From: Duganella sp. CF517
Lineage (GTDB): Bacteria > Pseudomonadota > Gammaproteobacteria > Burkholderiales > Burkholderiaceae_D
Length of the DNA: 64,000 nt
Assembly: GCF_900110275.1 (NCBI RefSeq)
Contig: NZ_FODC01000003.1
Coordinates: 248,001-312,000, forward strand
Direction of reading: 5' to 3'
Position 1 is the stretch's first letter. Each line of letters opens with the position of its first letter. The notes under the pieces are model-generated. The model had not been told where the DNA came from. It ran no database searches and saw nothing but the letters and a program-made list of their open reading frames with translations. Of this stretch, positions 53,872-62,187 are shown one piece after another. The translations under genes were made by a program, and so were the position numbers.

Positions 53872-54935
53872 TGTCGGGGGGATTGAGCCGGCGGCGGTTC
53901 GGCAACCTGCTGGCCGCCGCCGCGCTGGGGACGAGCGCGGCGGCGGTGGCGGCCGCGCCGGCTTCGCGTCGGAGGAAACCCATGCGTCCGATTAAACCCG
54001 CCAGATTGCTGCCGGGCGACCTGGTCGGCATCATCGCGCCGGGCGGCCACACCAACGAGGAGGCGCTGGCGAAAGCGGTCGCCAATATCGAGTCGTTGGG
54101 CCTGCGCGCACGCGTCGCCAACAACATCCACTACGTCTACGGCAACTATGCGGGCACCGTCCAGCAGCGGCTGGACGACCTGCACGGCATGTTCCTCGAT
54201 CCGGAGATCAAGGCGGTGTGGGCGATACGGGGCGGCTCGGGCTGTATCGCGCTGCTCGAACACATCGATTACCGGCTGATACGCGCCCATCCGAAGGTAT
54301 TGATCGGCTATTCGGACATCACCTGCCTGCATCTGGCGCTCCTCAAGCACGCGGGGCTGGTGACTTTCCACGGCCCGGTGGCCTCGTCCACGCTCTCGGA
54401 CTACGCCGTCACCCATCTGCGCAACGTGCTGATGACGCCGCACGACAATTATGTGATCACCATGTCGCCGGAAAACGCGCTGGCGGGCGAGGACCACGCC
54501 AACTACCGGATCCGCACGATCCATGCGGGCGTCGCCACCGGCCGGCTGATCGGCGGCAACCTGTCGTTGTTCAGCGCGCTGGCCGGCACGCCCTACGCAG
54601 TCGACTTCACCGACGCCATCCTGTATCTGGAGGATGTGAACGAGGAGCCGTACCGTATCGACCGCATGATGACGCAGTTGCAGCTGAGCCAGGGATATCG
54701 CAACGCGGCCGCCGTCATGCTGGGCATTTTCGAGCATTGCGAAGGGATCGACGGCGACAACGCGCTGTCTCTGGACGAGACGGTCGACCAGCATCTGTCG
54801 CCATTGACCCGTCCGGCGGTTGCCGGCTATTCCTTCGGCCACATCCGCCACCAGTTCACGATGCCGGTCGGCATCCGGGCGCGGCTCGACACGGCGCAAC
54901 AAACGCTGACGCTGCTGGAGCCAGGGGTGCTCTAG
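53871..54935 (+). CDS. ldcA: S66 family LD-carboxypeptidase, Tat-exported
   Basis: A 354-residue serine peptidase of family S66. A twin-arginine signal (SRRRFGNLLAAAALG, residues 6-20) sends it to the periplasm. The catalytic set is Ser148 (IGYSDITCLH), Glu254 (LYLEDVNEEP) and His324 (GYSFGHIRHQF). LdcA enzymes remove the terminal D-Ala from muropeptide tetrapeptides; MccF relatives cleave aminoacyl adenylate antibiotics. Classical E. coli LdcA is cytoplasmic, so the Tat signal is notable. It is joined to the TonB-dependent receptor by a one-base TAATG overlap. Confidence 0.9.
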   Translation: MSGGLSRRRFGNLLAAAALGTSAAAVAAAPASRRRKPMRPIKPARLLPGDLVGIIAPGGHTNEEALAKAVANIESLGLRARVANNIHYVYGNYAGTVQQRLDDLHGMFLDPEIKAVWAIRGGSGCIALLEHIDYRLIRAHPKVLIGYSDITCLHLALLKHAGLVTFHGPVASSTLSDYAVTHLRNVLMTPHDNYVITMSPENALAGEDHANYRIRTIHAGVATGRLIGGNLSLFSALAGTPYAVDFTDAILYLEDVNEEPYRIDRMMTQLQLSQGYRNAAAVMLGIFEHCEGIDGDNALSLDETVDQHLSPLTRPAVAGYSFGHIRHQFTMPVGIRARLDTAQQTLTLLEPGVL

Positions 54936-54970
54936 GACGGCTCAGGGCCTTTTCGCGTCCGGAATTGCGG

Positions 54971-55035
54971 CATTGTTATCACTATGACGTTGACCTTGTG
55001 TGTAGGCCGGTATAACATTGTTATTACACTGGAGG
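54971..55035 (+). promoter_or_regulatory. mazEF promoter, palindromic operator and ribosome-binding site
   Basis: TTGACC at 54990-54995 and TATAAC at 55011-55016 form a candidate promoter with a 15-base spacer. A palindrome ATAAC-ATT-GTTAT (55012-55024) lies over the -10, and the half-site CATTGTTAT also occurs at 54971-54979. GGAGG (55031-55035) precedes the mazE ATG. Overlap of operator and promoter fits the autorepression known for MazE-type antitoxins. Confidence 0.6.
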
Positions 55036-55039
55036 GTAT

Positions 55040-55288
55040 ATGCGGATATCGATTCGACGTATCGGAAATTCCAAAGGACTGATTTTCCCTACGTCTCTCT
55101 TGGCCCAAGTCGGTCTGAAAGATGAGGCCGAAGTAACGGTGGAGGATGGTGCGATTGTAGTTCGTGCGCCAGCTCAGCCTGTTCGTAGTGGGTGGGCGGA
55201 GGCGAGTAAGTCGCTGGCGGCGGCAGGGGATGACGGTTTGGTCATGCCGGATTTCGTTAACGCCGAGGACGAGGCCATCAAGTGGTAA
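55040..55288 (+). CDS. mazE: MazE-type antitoxin, AbrB fold
   Basis: An 82-residue protein with an N-terminal swapped-hairpin (AbrB/MazE) DNA-binding domain: RISIRRIGNSKGLIFPTSLL near residues 2-21 and VTVEDGAIVV after it. The acidic C-terminus (MPDFVNAEDEAIKW) would wrap the toxin. It should bind the palindrome over its own promoter and neutralise MazF. The stop overlaps the start of the toxin gene by seven bases. Base composition is less GC-rich than its neighbours, which suggests horizontal acquisition. Confidence 0.92.
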   Translation: MRISIRRIGNSKGLIFPTSLLAQVGLKDEAEVTVEDGAIVVRAPAQPVRSGWAEASKSLAAAGDDGLVMPDFVNAEDEAIKW

Positions 55289-55602
55289 AACGGGGTGAAA
55301 TCTGGTTGGTGAATCTTGACCCGACTGTCGGAAGCGAAATTCAAAAATCGCGCCCGTGCGTGATTATTTCACCGCCGGAAATGCACGACCACCTTAGGAC
55401 AGTCGTGATTGCGCCAATGTCCACCGGAAGACGGCCCGCGCCATTTCGCATCGCCATCACTCACGGTGGAAAGAAGGGGCTTATTCTCCTGGATCAAATC
55501 AGAACTGTCGATAAGACACGTTTAATGACAAAATTCGGCGTTGTTAATTCAAAGACGCTAGTGGTCGCTCTGCGCACGCTTCAAGAAATCTTCGCACCGT
55601 GA
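55282..55602 (+). CDS. mazF: MazF/PemK-type endoribonuclease toxin
   Basis: A 106-residue toxin of the MazF/PemK family. Motifs are KRGEIWLVNLDPTVGSEIQK, RPCVIISP, APMSTGRR and LLDQIRTVDKTRL, which include the conserved Arg and Thr/Ser of the RNA-cleavage site. It cleaves single-stranded mRNA when free of MazE. Start is GTG at 55282, overlapping mazE. Cleavage specificity cannot be predicted. Confidence 0.93.
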   Translation: MVKRGEIWLVNLDPTVGSEIQKSRPCVIISPPEMHDHLRTVVIAPMSTGRRPAPFRIAITHGGKKGLILLDQIRTVDKTRLMTKFGVVNSKTLVVALRTLQEIFAP

Positions 55603-55721
55603 ACGTGCGGACGCCCCCCGGGCTACGCCGGGGCGAAAACAGGAGATGCGGTTACTGAGGTCGAGTGAGCGGAGCGCTGCGATGTTAAACTGCCGCCTTT
55701 CCCGCAAGTCCCCTAGACCCG

Positions 55722-56546
55722 ATGCACCCATCCCCAAGCCCCGAATCCGCCCCGACCGAACTGCGCGCCTACGCGCTGAATTGCCTGCTGGAAGCCGATC
55801 CATCCAAAAAGGTCGCCGCCGTCGTCGCCATGGCCGCCGCGTCGGCCGCCGGCCTGTGTCCGCCGAACCCGTCCTCCATGCTGCAAGCCACCGCCGCCAT
55901 CCCCGGCCGCCCGCAAAAACCCGATCTGGTACCGCCGCGCGAAGTAGGGCGCCGCTCGATGAACACGCTCGAAGGCCGGGCCATGCTGATCCATGCGCTG
56001 GCCCACATCGAATTCAACGCCATCAACCTCGCCCTCGACGCGCTTTGGCGTTTCCCGGACTTGCCGCCAGGCTATTACACCGATTGGTTGCGCGTCGCCG
56101 ACGAAGAAGCGTTGCATTTTTCACTGCTGGTTAAGCACTTGGGTGCGCTAGGTCACACATACGGCGATTTTCCCGCCCACGACAGTTTATGGGAGATGGT
56201 CGAGCGGACCACCGGCGACGTGCTGGCCCGCATGGCGCTGGTGCCGCGCACCCTGGAAGCGCGCGGCCTGGACGCCAATCCGCCGCTGCGCGCCAAGCTG
56301 GCACAGGCCGGCGACATGCCGGCAGCCCATATCCTCGACATTATCCTGCGCGACGAGATCGGCCATGTGGAGATCGGCAACCGCTGGTACAGATACCTGT
56401 GCGAGCAGAATGGACTGGAGCCGGGCGCCGCTTATGCAGCCTTGGCCTTGCGTTACCGCGCCCCCGCATTGCGCGGCCCGTTCAACGTCGAGGCACGGGT
56501 GCGGGCCGGGTTCACGATGGACGAAATCCGCGCAATGGGCGGCTGA
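55722..56546 (+). CDS. DUF455 ferritin-like protein
   Basis: A 274-residue helical protein of family DUF455, a ferritin-like group related to the tRNA hydroxylase MiaE. Candidate metal ligands are in HIEFNAINLALD (His95, Glu97), EEALHF (Glu128/129, His132) and RDEIGHVEIGNRW near residue 220. The pattern suits a di-iron carboxylate site. Substrate unknown. It stands alone, about 120 bases after mazF. Confidence 0.87.
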   Translation: MHPSPSPESAPTELRAYALNCLLEADPSKKVAAVVAMAAASAAGLCPPNPSSMLQATAAIPGRPQKPDLVPPREVGRRSMNTLEGRAMLIHALAHIEFNAINLALDALWRFPDLPPGYYTDWLRVADEEALHFSLLVKHLGALGHTYGDFPAHDSLWEMVERTTGDVLARMALVPRTLEARGLDANPPLRAKLAQAGDMPAAHILDIILRDEIGHVEIGNRWYRYLCEQNGLEPGAAYAALALRYRAPALRGPFNVEARVRAGFTMDEIRAMGG

Positions 56547-56753
56547 AAGCGCGTATTCATGCGGCCCGGCGGCCGCCGCACGGGATTAGGAACCCGTTGG
56601 CAGGAGCAAAACCACATGGGCCGGATTGCCCAATTCCACGGTTCGATTGCCTGATCCAACAGTGCGAATCCACCACCCCGAATGCGCTTAATATAAAAGA
56701 GACTGCCTCATCCAAAGGGGCCTCTACAACATCAGCCATTAGGACGCGAACCC

Positions 56754-57407
56754 ATGAACGACCTTAGCCAAGTTACACTCTCCAGGCGGGAGCTATTGAT
56801 CGCCGGCGCGCTGTCGGCGACCGCGAGCGCCGTACCGTCGATCGCCGCCGCCCAGACGGGCAGCGCCACTGCCGCCCAGGCCGCCACTCCGCCAGTGACC
56901 GCGAAAGTGTCGTTCCAGGTCAACGGCGAAGTGCGCAAGCTCGAAGTCGACACGCGCACCACCTTGCTCGACGCCCTGCGCGAGAACCTGCATCTGACCG
57001 GCACCAAGAAGGGCTGCGACCACGGCCAGTGCGGCGCCTGCACGGTGATCGTCGACGGCCGCCGCATCAATTCCTGCCTGACCCTTGCCGTGATGCACGA
57101 AGGCGCCAAGGTCACCACCATCGAGGGCCTCGGCACGCCGGCCAAGCTGCACCCGATGCAGGCGGCCTTCGTCAAGCACGACGGCTACCAGTGCGGCTAC
57201 TGTACTCCGGGGCAAATCTGTTCGGCCGTCTCCGCGCTTGAGGAAATCAAGCAGGGCATTCCGAGCCACGTCAGCCCGGATTTGACCGCGCGTCCCTTGC
57301 TCAACGCTACCGAATTGCGCGAACGCATGAGCGGCAATATCTGCCGTTGCGGCGCCTATTCCAACATCATCGACGCGATCAGCGAAGTCGCCGGGAGCGC
57401 CGCATGA
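56754..57407 (+). CDS. paoA: periplasmic aldehyde oxidoreductase, [2Fe-2S] subunit
   Basis: A 217-residue subunit like E. coli PaoA/YagT. A Tat-type signal ([13 protein letters not shown], residues 10-22) exports the folded complex. Cys88, 93, 96 and 108 ([10 protein letters not shown]) bind the plant-ferredoxin cluster; Cys147, 150, 197 and 199 bind the second. It transfers electrons from the molybdenum centre to FAD. It is the first gene of a three-gene rightward operon and overlaps paoB by an ATGA. Confidence 0.95.
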   Translation: MNDLSQVTLSRRELLIAGALSATASAVPSIAAAQTGSATAAQAATPPVTAKVSFQVNGEVRKLEVDTRTTLLDALRENLHLTGTKKGCDHGQCGACTVIVDGRRINSCLTLAVMHEGAKVTTIEGLGTPAKLHPMQAAFVKHDGYQCGYCTPGQICSAVSALEEIKQGIPSHVSPDLTARPLLNATELRERMSGNICRCGAYSNIIDAISEVAGSAA

Positions 57408-58357
57408 GAGCCTTCACCTATCAGCGCGCGCAATCGCCGGCCGAAGCGGCCGCCATCGCCGCACGCACGCCCAACGCCAAGTTCATCGCCGGCGGCACCA
57501 ATCTGCTGGACCTGATGAAGCTGGAGATCGAAACCCCGGCCCACCTGATCGACGTCAACGGCGTCGGCCTCGACAAGATCGAAGGCACGCCACAAGGTGG
57601 GGTCCGCATCGGCGCCATGGTGCGCAACACCGACCTGGCCGCCGACGAGCGCATCCGCCGCGATTACGGCGTACTGTCGCGCGCCTTGCTGGCCGGCGCC
57701 TCGGCGCAGCTGCGCAACAAGGCCACCACCGCCGGCAACTTGCTGCAGCGTACCCGTTGCCCTTACTTCTACGACACCAACCAGGCCTGCAACAAGCGCA
57801 CGCCGGGCAGCGGCTGCTCGGCCATCGCCGGCCATAGCCGCAACCACGCCATCGTCGGCGTCAGCGACGAGTGCATCGCCACCCATCCGAGCGACATGGC
57901 GGTCGCCATGCAATTGCTGGACGCGGTCGTCGAGACCGTGCGTCCCGACGGTTCGACCCGCAGCATCCCGATGGCCGAGTTCCACCGCCTGCCGGGCAAG
58001 ACCCCGCACATCGAAACCACGCTGATGCCGGGCGAGATGATCACCGCCGTGACCTTGCCCAAGCCGCTGGGCGGCAAACATTACTACCGCAAGGTGCGCG
58101 ACCGCTCGTCGTACGCCTTCGCGCTGATCTCGGTGGCGGCGGTCGTGCTGCCGGACGGCACCGGCCGGGTCGCGCTGGGCGGTGTCGCCCACAAGCCCTG
58201 GCGCATGCCGGGCGCCGACGACAGCCTGCCGCGCGGCGGCAAAGCCGTGGCCGCCCAGTTGCTGGCCGGCGCCAAGACCACCGAAGAAAACGCCTTTAAG
58301 ATCACCCTGGTTCAGCGCACGATAGAATCTGTGCTGGCGGAAGCGAAGAAAGCCTGA
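57404..58357 (+). CDS. paoB: periplasmic aldehyde oxidoreductase, FAD subunit
   Basis: A 317-residue FAD-binding subunit of the xanthine oxidase family. [13 protein letters not shown] near residue 27 binds the FAD pyrophosphate. Cys119, 129, 138 and 157 match the [4Fe-4S] cluster that is particular to PaoB among these enzymes. It accepts electrons from PaoA. It has no signal of its own and should be exported with PaoA. The ATG at 57404 overlaps the paoA stop. Confidence 0.95.
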   Translation: MRAFTYQRAQSPAEAAAIAARTPNAKFIAGGTNLLDLMKLEIETPAHLIDVNGVGLDKIEGTPQGGVRIGAMVRNTDLAADERIRRDYGVLSRALLAGASAQLRNKATTAGNLLQRTRCPYFYDTNQACNKRTPGSGCSAIAGHSRNHAIVGVSDECIATHPSDMAVAMQLLDAVVETVRPDGSTRSIPMAEFHRLPGKTPHIETTLMPGEMITAVTLPKPLGGKHYYRKVRDRSSYAFALISVAAVVLPDGTGRVALGGVAHKPWRMPGADDSLPRGGKAVAAQLLAGAKTTEENAFKITLVQRTIESVLAEAKKA

Positions 58358-58361
58358 CGCC

Positions 58362-60563
58362 ATGAAATTCACCACTCCAGCCACCACCAATCCGATCGAC
58401 CAGCTCAAGGTCGTCGGCAAGCCCCTGGACCGCATCGACGGTCCGATGAAAACCACCGGCACCGCGCCGTACGCCTATGAACAGCACGAGGCCGCGCCCA
58501 ACGCCGCCTACGGCTACGTGGTCGGCGCCGCCATCGCCAAGGGACGCATCGTCTCGATGGACCTGGCCGCCGCCAAGCGCGCGCCCGGCGTCATCGCCAT
58601 CGTCACCGCCGACAACGCCGGCAAGCTGGGCAAGGGCAAGATGAACACCGCCAAGCTGCTCGGCGGACCGGAGATCCAGCACTATCACCAGGCGGTCGCG
58701 CTGGTGGTCGCCGAGACCTTCGAACAGGCGCGCGCGGCGGCGCAACTGGTGCAGGTCAAGTACGCCGCCGCCAAGGGCGCGTACGACCTGGCCAAGGAAA
58801 AAGACAAGGGCGTGCCGCACAAGGACAAGGAGAACGCCGATTCCAAGGTCGGCGACTTCGCCGGCGCCTTCGCGTCGGCGCCGGTGCGCATCGACGCCAC
58901 CTACACCACGCCGGATCAATCGCACGCGATGATGGAGCCGCACGCGTCCATCGCCAAGTGGGACGGCGACAAGGTCACCGTGTGGACGGCGAACCAGATG
59001 ATCGCCTGGGGCCAGGGCGACGTCGCCAAGACGCTTGGCATCCCCAAGGAAAAAGTGCGGCTGGTGTCGCCGTACATCGGCGGCGGCTTCGGCGGCAAGT
59101 TGTTCGTGCGCGCCGAGGCGGTGCTGGCGGCGCTGGGCGCCAAGGCGGCCAACCGGCCGGTCAAAGTGACCTTGCAGCGGCCGCTGATGTTCAACAACAC
59201 CACACACCGGCCGGCGACTATCCAGCGCATCCGCATCGGCGCCAGCAGGGAAGGCAAGATCACCGCCATCGGCCACGAAAGCTGGTCGGGCGACCTGCCG
59301 GAAGGCCAACCGGAAACGGCGGTCAACCAGACCAAGCTGCTGTACGCGGGCGCCAACCGCATGACCAAGATGCGCCTGTCCGTGCTCGACCTGCCGGAAG
59401 GTAACGCCATGCGCGCGCCGGGCGAGGCGCCCGGTTTGATGGCGCTGGAAATCGCCGTCGACGAGCTGTCGGAAAAACTCAAGATGGACCCGGTGACGTT
59501 CCGGATCATCAACGACGTCACGCACGATCCGGCCCAGCGCGAGCGCAAGTTCTCGCAGCGGCGATTGGTCGAGTGCCTGCGCAGCGGCGCCGAGCGCTTC
59601 GGCTGGAGCAAGCGCAGCGTGGAGCCGGGCAAGGTGCGCGATGGCCGCTGGCTGGTCGGCATGGGCGTCGCCGCCGCGTTCCGCAACAATATCGTGATGA
59701 AATCGGCCGCCCGCGTGCGCCTGGACGGCAAGGGCGTCGTCACGGTCGAGACCGACATGACCGATATCGGCACCGGCACCTATACCATCATCGCGCAGAC
59801 CGCCGCCGAAATGATGGGCCTGCCCATCGACAAGGTGGTGGTCAAGCTGGGCGACTCCGATTTCCCGGTCTCGGCCGGCTCGGGCGGGCAGTGGGGCGCC
59901 AACAGCTCGACGGCGGGCGTGTACGCCGCTTGCGTCAAGCTGCGCGAGGCGATCGCGCAGAAGGCCGGCATGAACGCCGCCGAAGCGGAATTCAGCGGCG
60001 GCTCGGTGCGCGCCGGCGGCAAATCGTTGACGTTGCAGCAGGCAGCGCAGGACGGCGAGATCGTTGCCGAGGACACGATGGAGTACGGCGATCTGGATAA
60101 GAAGTTCCAGCAATCGACGTTCGGCGCGCATTTCGTCGAGGTGGCGGTCGACGCCTACACCGGCGAGACGCGCATCCGCCGCATGCTGGCGGTGTGCGCG
60201 GCCGGCCGCATTCTCAATCCCAAGTCGGCGCGCAGCCAGGTGATCGGCGCGATGACGATGGGCGCCGGCGCCGCGTTGATGGAGCATCTGGTCGTCGACA
60301 AGCGGGGCGGTTTCTTCGTCAACCACGATCTGGCGGGCTATGAAGTGCCCGTGCACGCCGACATTCCGCACCAGGAAGTCATATTCCTGGATGAGACCGA
60401 TCCGATCTCGTCGCCGATGAAGGCCAAGGGCGTGGGCGAGCTGGGCATTTGCGGCGTGGGCGCGGCCATCGCCAACGCGGTCTATAACGCCACCGGTGTG
60501 CGCGTGCGCGACTACCCGATCACCCTCGATAAGTTGATCGATAAAATGCCGTTGACGGCGTAA
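58362..60563 (+). CDS. paoC: periplasmic aldehyde oxidoreductase, molybdenum subunit
   Basis: A 733-residue molybdenum-cofactor subunit, close in length to E. coli PaoC (732). Motifs include YIGGGFGGKLF, MRAPGEAPGLMALE and SAGSGGQWGANSSTAG for cofactor binding; the catalytic Glu lies in VGELGICGVG at about 693. It oxidises aldehydes, probably aromatic ones, to acids in the periplasm. It starts 4 bases after paoB. The maturation chaperone (PaoD/XdhC) that normally follows is not next to it and not in the window. Confidence 0.95.
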   Translation: MKFTTPATTNPIDQLKVVGKPLDRIDGPMKTTGTAPYAYEQHEAAPNAAYGYVVGAAIAKGRIVSMDLAAAKRAPGVIAIVTADNAGKLGKGKMNTAKLLGGPEIQHYHQAVALVVAETFEQARAAAQLVQVKYAAAKGAYDLAKEKDKGVPHKDKENADSKVGDFAGAFASAPVRIDATYTTPDQSHAMMEPHASIAKWDGDKVTVWTANQMIAWGQGDVAKTLGIPKEKVRLVSPYIGGGFGGKLFVRAEAVLAALGAKAANRPVKVTLQRPLMFNNTTHRPATIQRIRIGASREGKITAIGHESWSGDLPEGQPETAVNQTKLLYAGANRMTKMRLSVLDLPEGNAMRAPGEAPGLMALEIAVDELSEKLKMDPVTFRIINDVTHDPAQRERKFSQRRLVECLRSGAERFGWSKRSVEPGKVRDGRWLVGMGVAAAFRNNIVMKSAARVRLDGKGVVTVETDMTDIGTGTYTIIAQTAAEMMGLPIDKVVVKLGDSDFPVSAGSGGQWGANSSTAGVYAACVKLREAIAQKAGMNAAEAEFSGGSVRAGGKSLTLQQAAQDGEIVAEDTMEYGDLDKKFQQSTFGAHFVEVAVDAYTGETRIRRMLAVCAAGRILNPKSARSQVIGAMTMGAGAALMEHLVVDKRGGFFVNHDLAGYEVPVHADIPHQEVIFLDETDPISSPMKAKGVGELGICGVGAAIANAVYNATGVRVRDYPITLDKLIDKMPLTA

Positions 60564-60622
60564 AAGCGGGGATACGGTCGCGCCCGTGTACCAAAGGCAG
60601 ACCTGACCCCGGATTGATCACA

Positions 60623-60643
60623 GCCATGAGTATTTCTCATGGC
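60623..60643. repeat. perfect hairpin GCCATGAG-TATTT-CTCATGGC
   Basis: An 8-bp perfect inverted repeat with a 5-base loop, 59 bases after paoC. It has no T run, so it is not a standard terminator, though it could stabilise the paoABC mRNA end. Confidence 0.6.
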
Positions 60644-60647
60644 CAAG

Positions 60648-60682
60648 CGTAGCGGTGGACGACCTGTTCTACCATCGCTACG
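60648..60682. repeat. second hairpin CGTAGCGGTGG / CCATCGCTACG
   Basis: Eleven paired bases (one G-T) around a 13-base loop, 5 bases after the first hairpin and ending 12 bases before the ribosome-binding site of the GH28 gene. The two together resemble a REP-type or leader structure. Confidence 0.6.
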
Positions 60683-60706
60683 CCGAATCAATCCAGGAGT
60701 AGCTCA

Positions 60707-62110
60707 ATGCCCCACTCGATGTCGCGGCGAACGGTGCTGTTCGCCGGCTTCGCCGTCCCCTTGCTCTCGGCTTGCGCCCGCATGCCGTTCGGTCCGCGCC
60801 ACCCGCAGCTGCTGGTGCAAGTCAGCGCGCCGTTCGCCATGCCGGCCATCGCCATTCCCGACTTTTCCGCCAGTCCACGCTTTCCCATCACCGATTTCGG
60901 CGCCGACCAAAACGACCAGCGCAAGACTTCCGACGCCATCGCCGCCGCCATCATGGCCGCCAGCGCGGCCGGTTCAGGCATCGTTGTCGTTCCGCCCGGC
61001 ACCTGGCCTACCGCCAAGATCCACCTTAAAAGCAACGTCAACCTGCATCTCGCCAAGGGCGCCACCTTGTTGTTCTCCGAAAAGCCGGCGGACTATCTGC
61101 CGGCCGTGCTGAGCAGCTGGGAAGGGCTCGAGTGCTACAACTACTCGCCGCTGGTCTACGCGTTTGAGTGCGACAACGTCGCCATTACCGGCGAAGGCAG
61201 ACTCAAGGCCAAACTGGACGTCTGGCGGGAGTGGTACCAACGCCCGCAACCGCATATGGAGGCGCTGGTGGCGCTGTATAAGCTGGCGGCCATCGAGGCA
61301 CCGGTTTCCGAGCGCCAGATGACCGCCGGCGCGGCCAATCTGCGGCCGCAGTTCATCCAGTTCAACCGCTGCCGGCACGTGCTGGTCGAGGATATCAGTA
61401 TCGAGGACAGTCCGTTCTGGGTGTTGCACCCGCTGCTGAGCCGCGATGTCGTCATCCGCCGCGTCAAAATCAGTGCGCATGGCCATAACAACGATGGCGT
61501 CGATCCGGAAATGACCCAAAACGTGCTGATCGAGGATTGCGTGTTCGACCAGGGCGACGACGCGATCTCCGTCAAATCCGGCCGCGATCGCGACGCCTGG
61601 CGGCTGGGCGTACCGTCCAAAAACATTGTCATGCGCAATTGCCGCATCAAGAACGGCCACCAGCTGATCGCCATCGGCAGCGAACTGTCGGCCGGCGTCG
61701 AGAACGTGCTGGTCGATAACTGCCACTTCGATGCCTCCGGCTCGGCCACCGCAAGCACCATCACCAACTTGCTGTACGTTAAAACCAACGAGCGGCGCGG
61801 CGGGTATGTCCGCAACATTTATATGTCCGACGTCATCGCCACGAGGATCGCCGGCGGCGTGCTGTGCGTCGAAACCGATGTTTTATACCAGTGGAAGAAC
61901 CTGGTGCCGACCTACGAGCGCCGGCTGACACCGATCGAAGGTTTGCACGTTCGTAATATTGCGGTCGGCGAAGCCGCCTTCGTCTGCCGGGTGAAGGCCG
62001 AGCGCGAGATGCCGGTCAAAACGGTCAAGCTCGAAAATATCGCCGTCCGGGCGGTGAGGGAAACGCCGATTATGACGGAAAACGTTGTTGGTTTCGTCAA
62101 CGCAAACTAG
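60707..62110 (+). CDS. GH28 (polygalacturonase-like) lipoprotein
   Basis: A 467-residue right-handed beta-helix protein. The N-terminus combines a Tat-type motif (SRRTVLF, residues 6-12) with a lipobox (LLSAC, Cys23). ITDFGADQND opens the GH28 domain as usual; catalytic-site motifs are NNDGVD (for NTD) and QGDDAISVKSG. The HG motif reads NGHQLIAIGSE and the RIK motif YVKTNERRGG, both altered. It probably cleaves galacturonan or a related polymer in the periplasm or at the surface. AGGAG lies 7 bases before the ATG; a second ATG at 60719 would also keep the signal. Confidence 0.87.
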   Translation: MPHSMSRRTVLFAGFAVPLLSACARMPFGPRHPQLLVQVSAPFAMPAIAIPDFSASPRFPITDFGADQNDQRKTSDAIAAAIMAASAAGSGIVVVPPGTWPTAKIHLKSNVNLHLAKGATLLFSEKPADYLPAVLSSWEGLECYNYSPLVYAFECDNVAITGEGRLKAKLDVWREWYQRPQPHMEALVALYKLAAIEAPVSERQMTAGAANLRPQFIQFNRCRHVLVEDISIEDSPFWVLHPLLSRDVVIRRVKISAHGHNNDGVDPEMTQNVLIEDCVFDQGDDAISVKSGRDRDAWRLGVPSKNIVMRNCRIKNGHQLIAIGSELSAGVENVLVDNCHFDASGSATASTITNLLYVKTNERRGGYVRNIYMSDVIATRIAGGVLCVETDVLYQWKNLVPTYERRLTPIEGLHVRNIAVGEAAFVCRVKAEREMPVKTVKLENIAVRAVRETPIMTENVVGFVNAN

Positions 62111-62187
62111 TCCGGCCGGCGCGGCGACAATCGGGCGCGGCGCCGGCATGGATTACAATGCATGCTTCTCAACACTGAAAGCAGCGC

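Noticed and set aside
56560..56580. Hairpin TGCGGC/GCCGCA after the DUF455 gene
   Set aside because: Short GC-only stem without a T run in a GC-rich genome; not convincing as a terminator.
60639..61112. Frame beginning MAKRSGGRPV as a transposase gene
   Set aside because: The first residues vaguely recall REP-associated transposases, but the rest is a shadow of the GH28 gene; kept only as a possible remnant in the findings.
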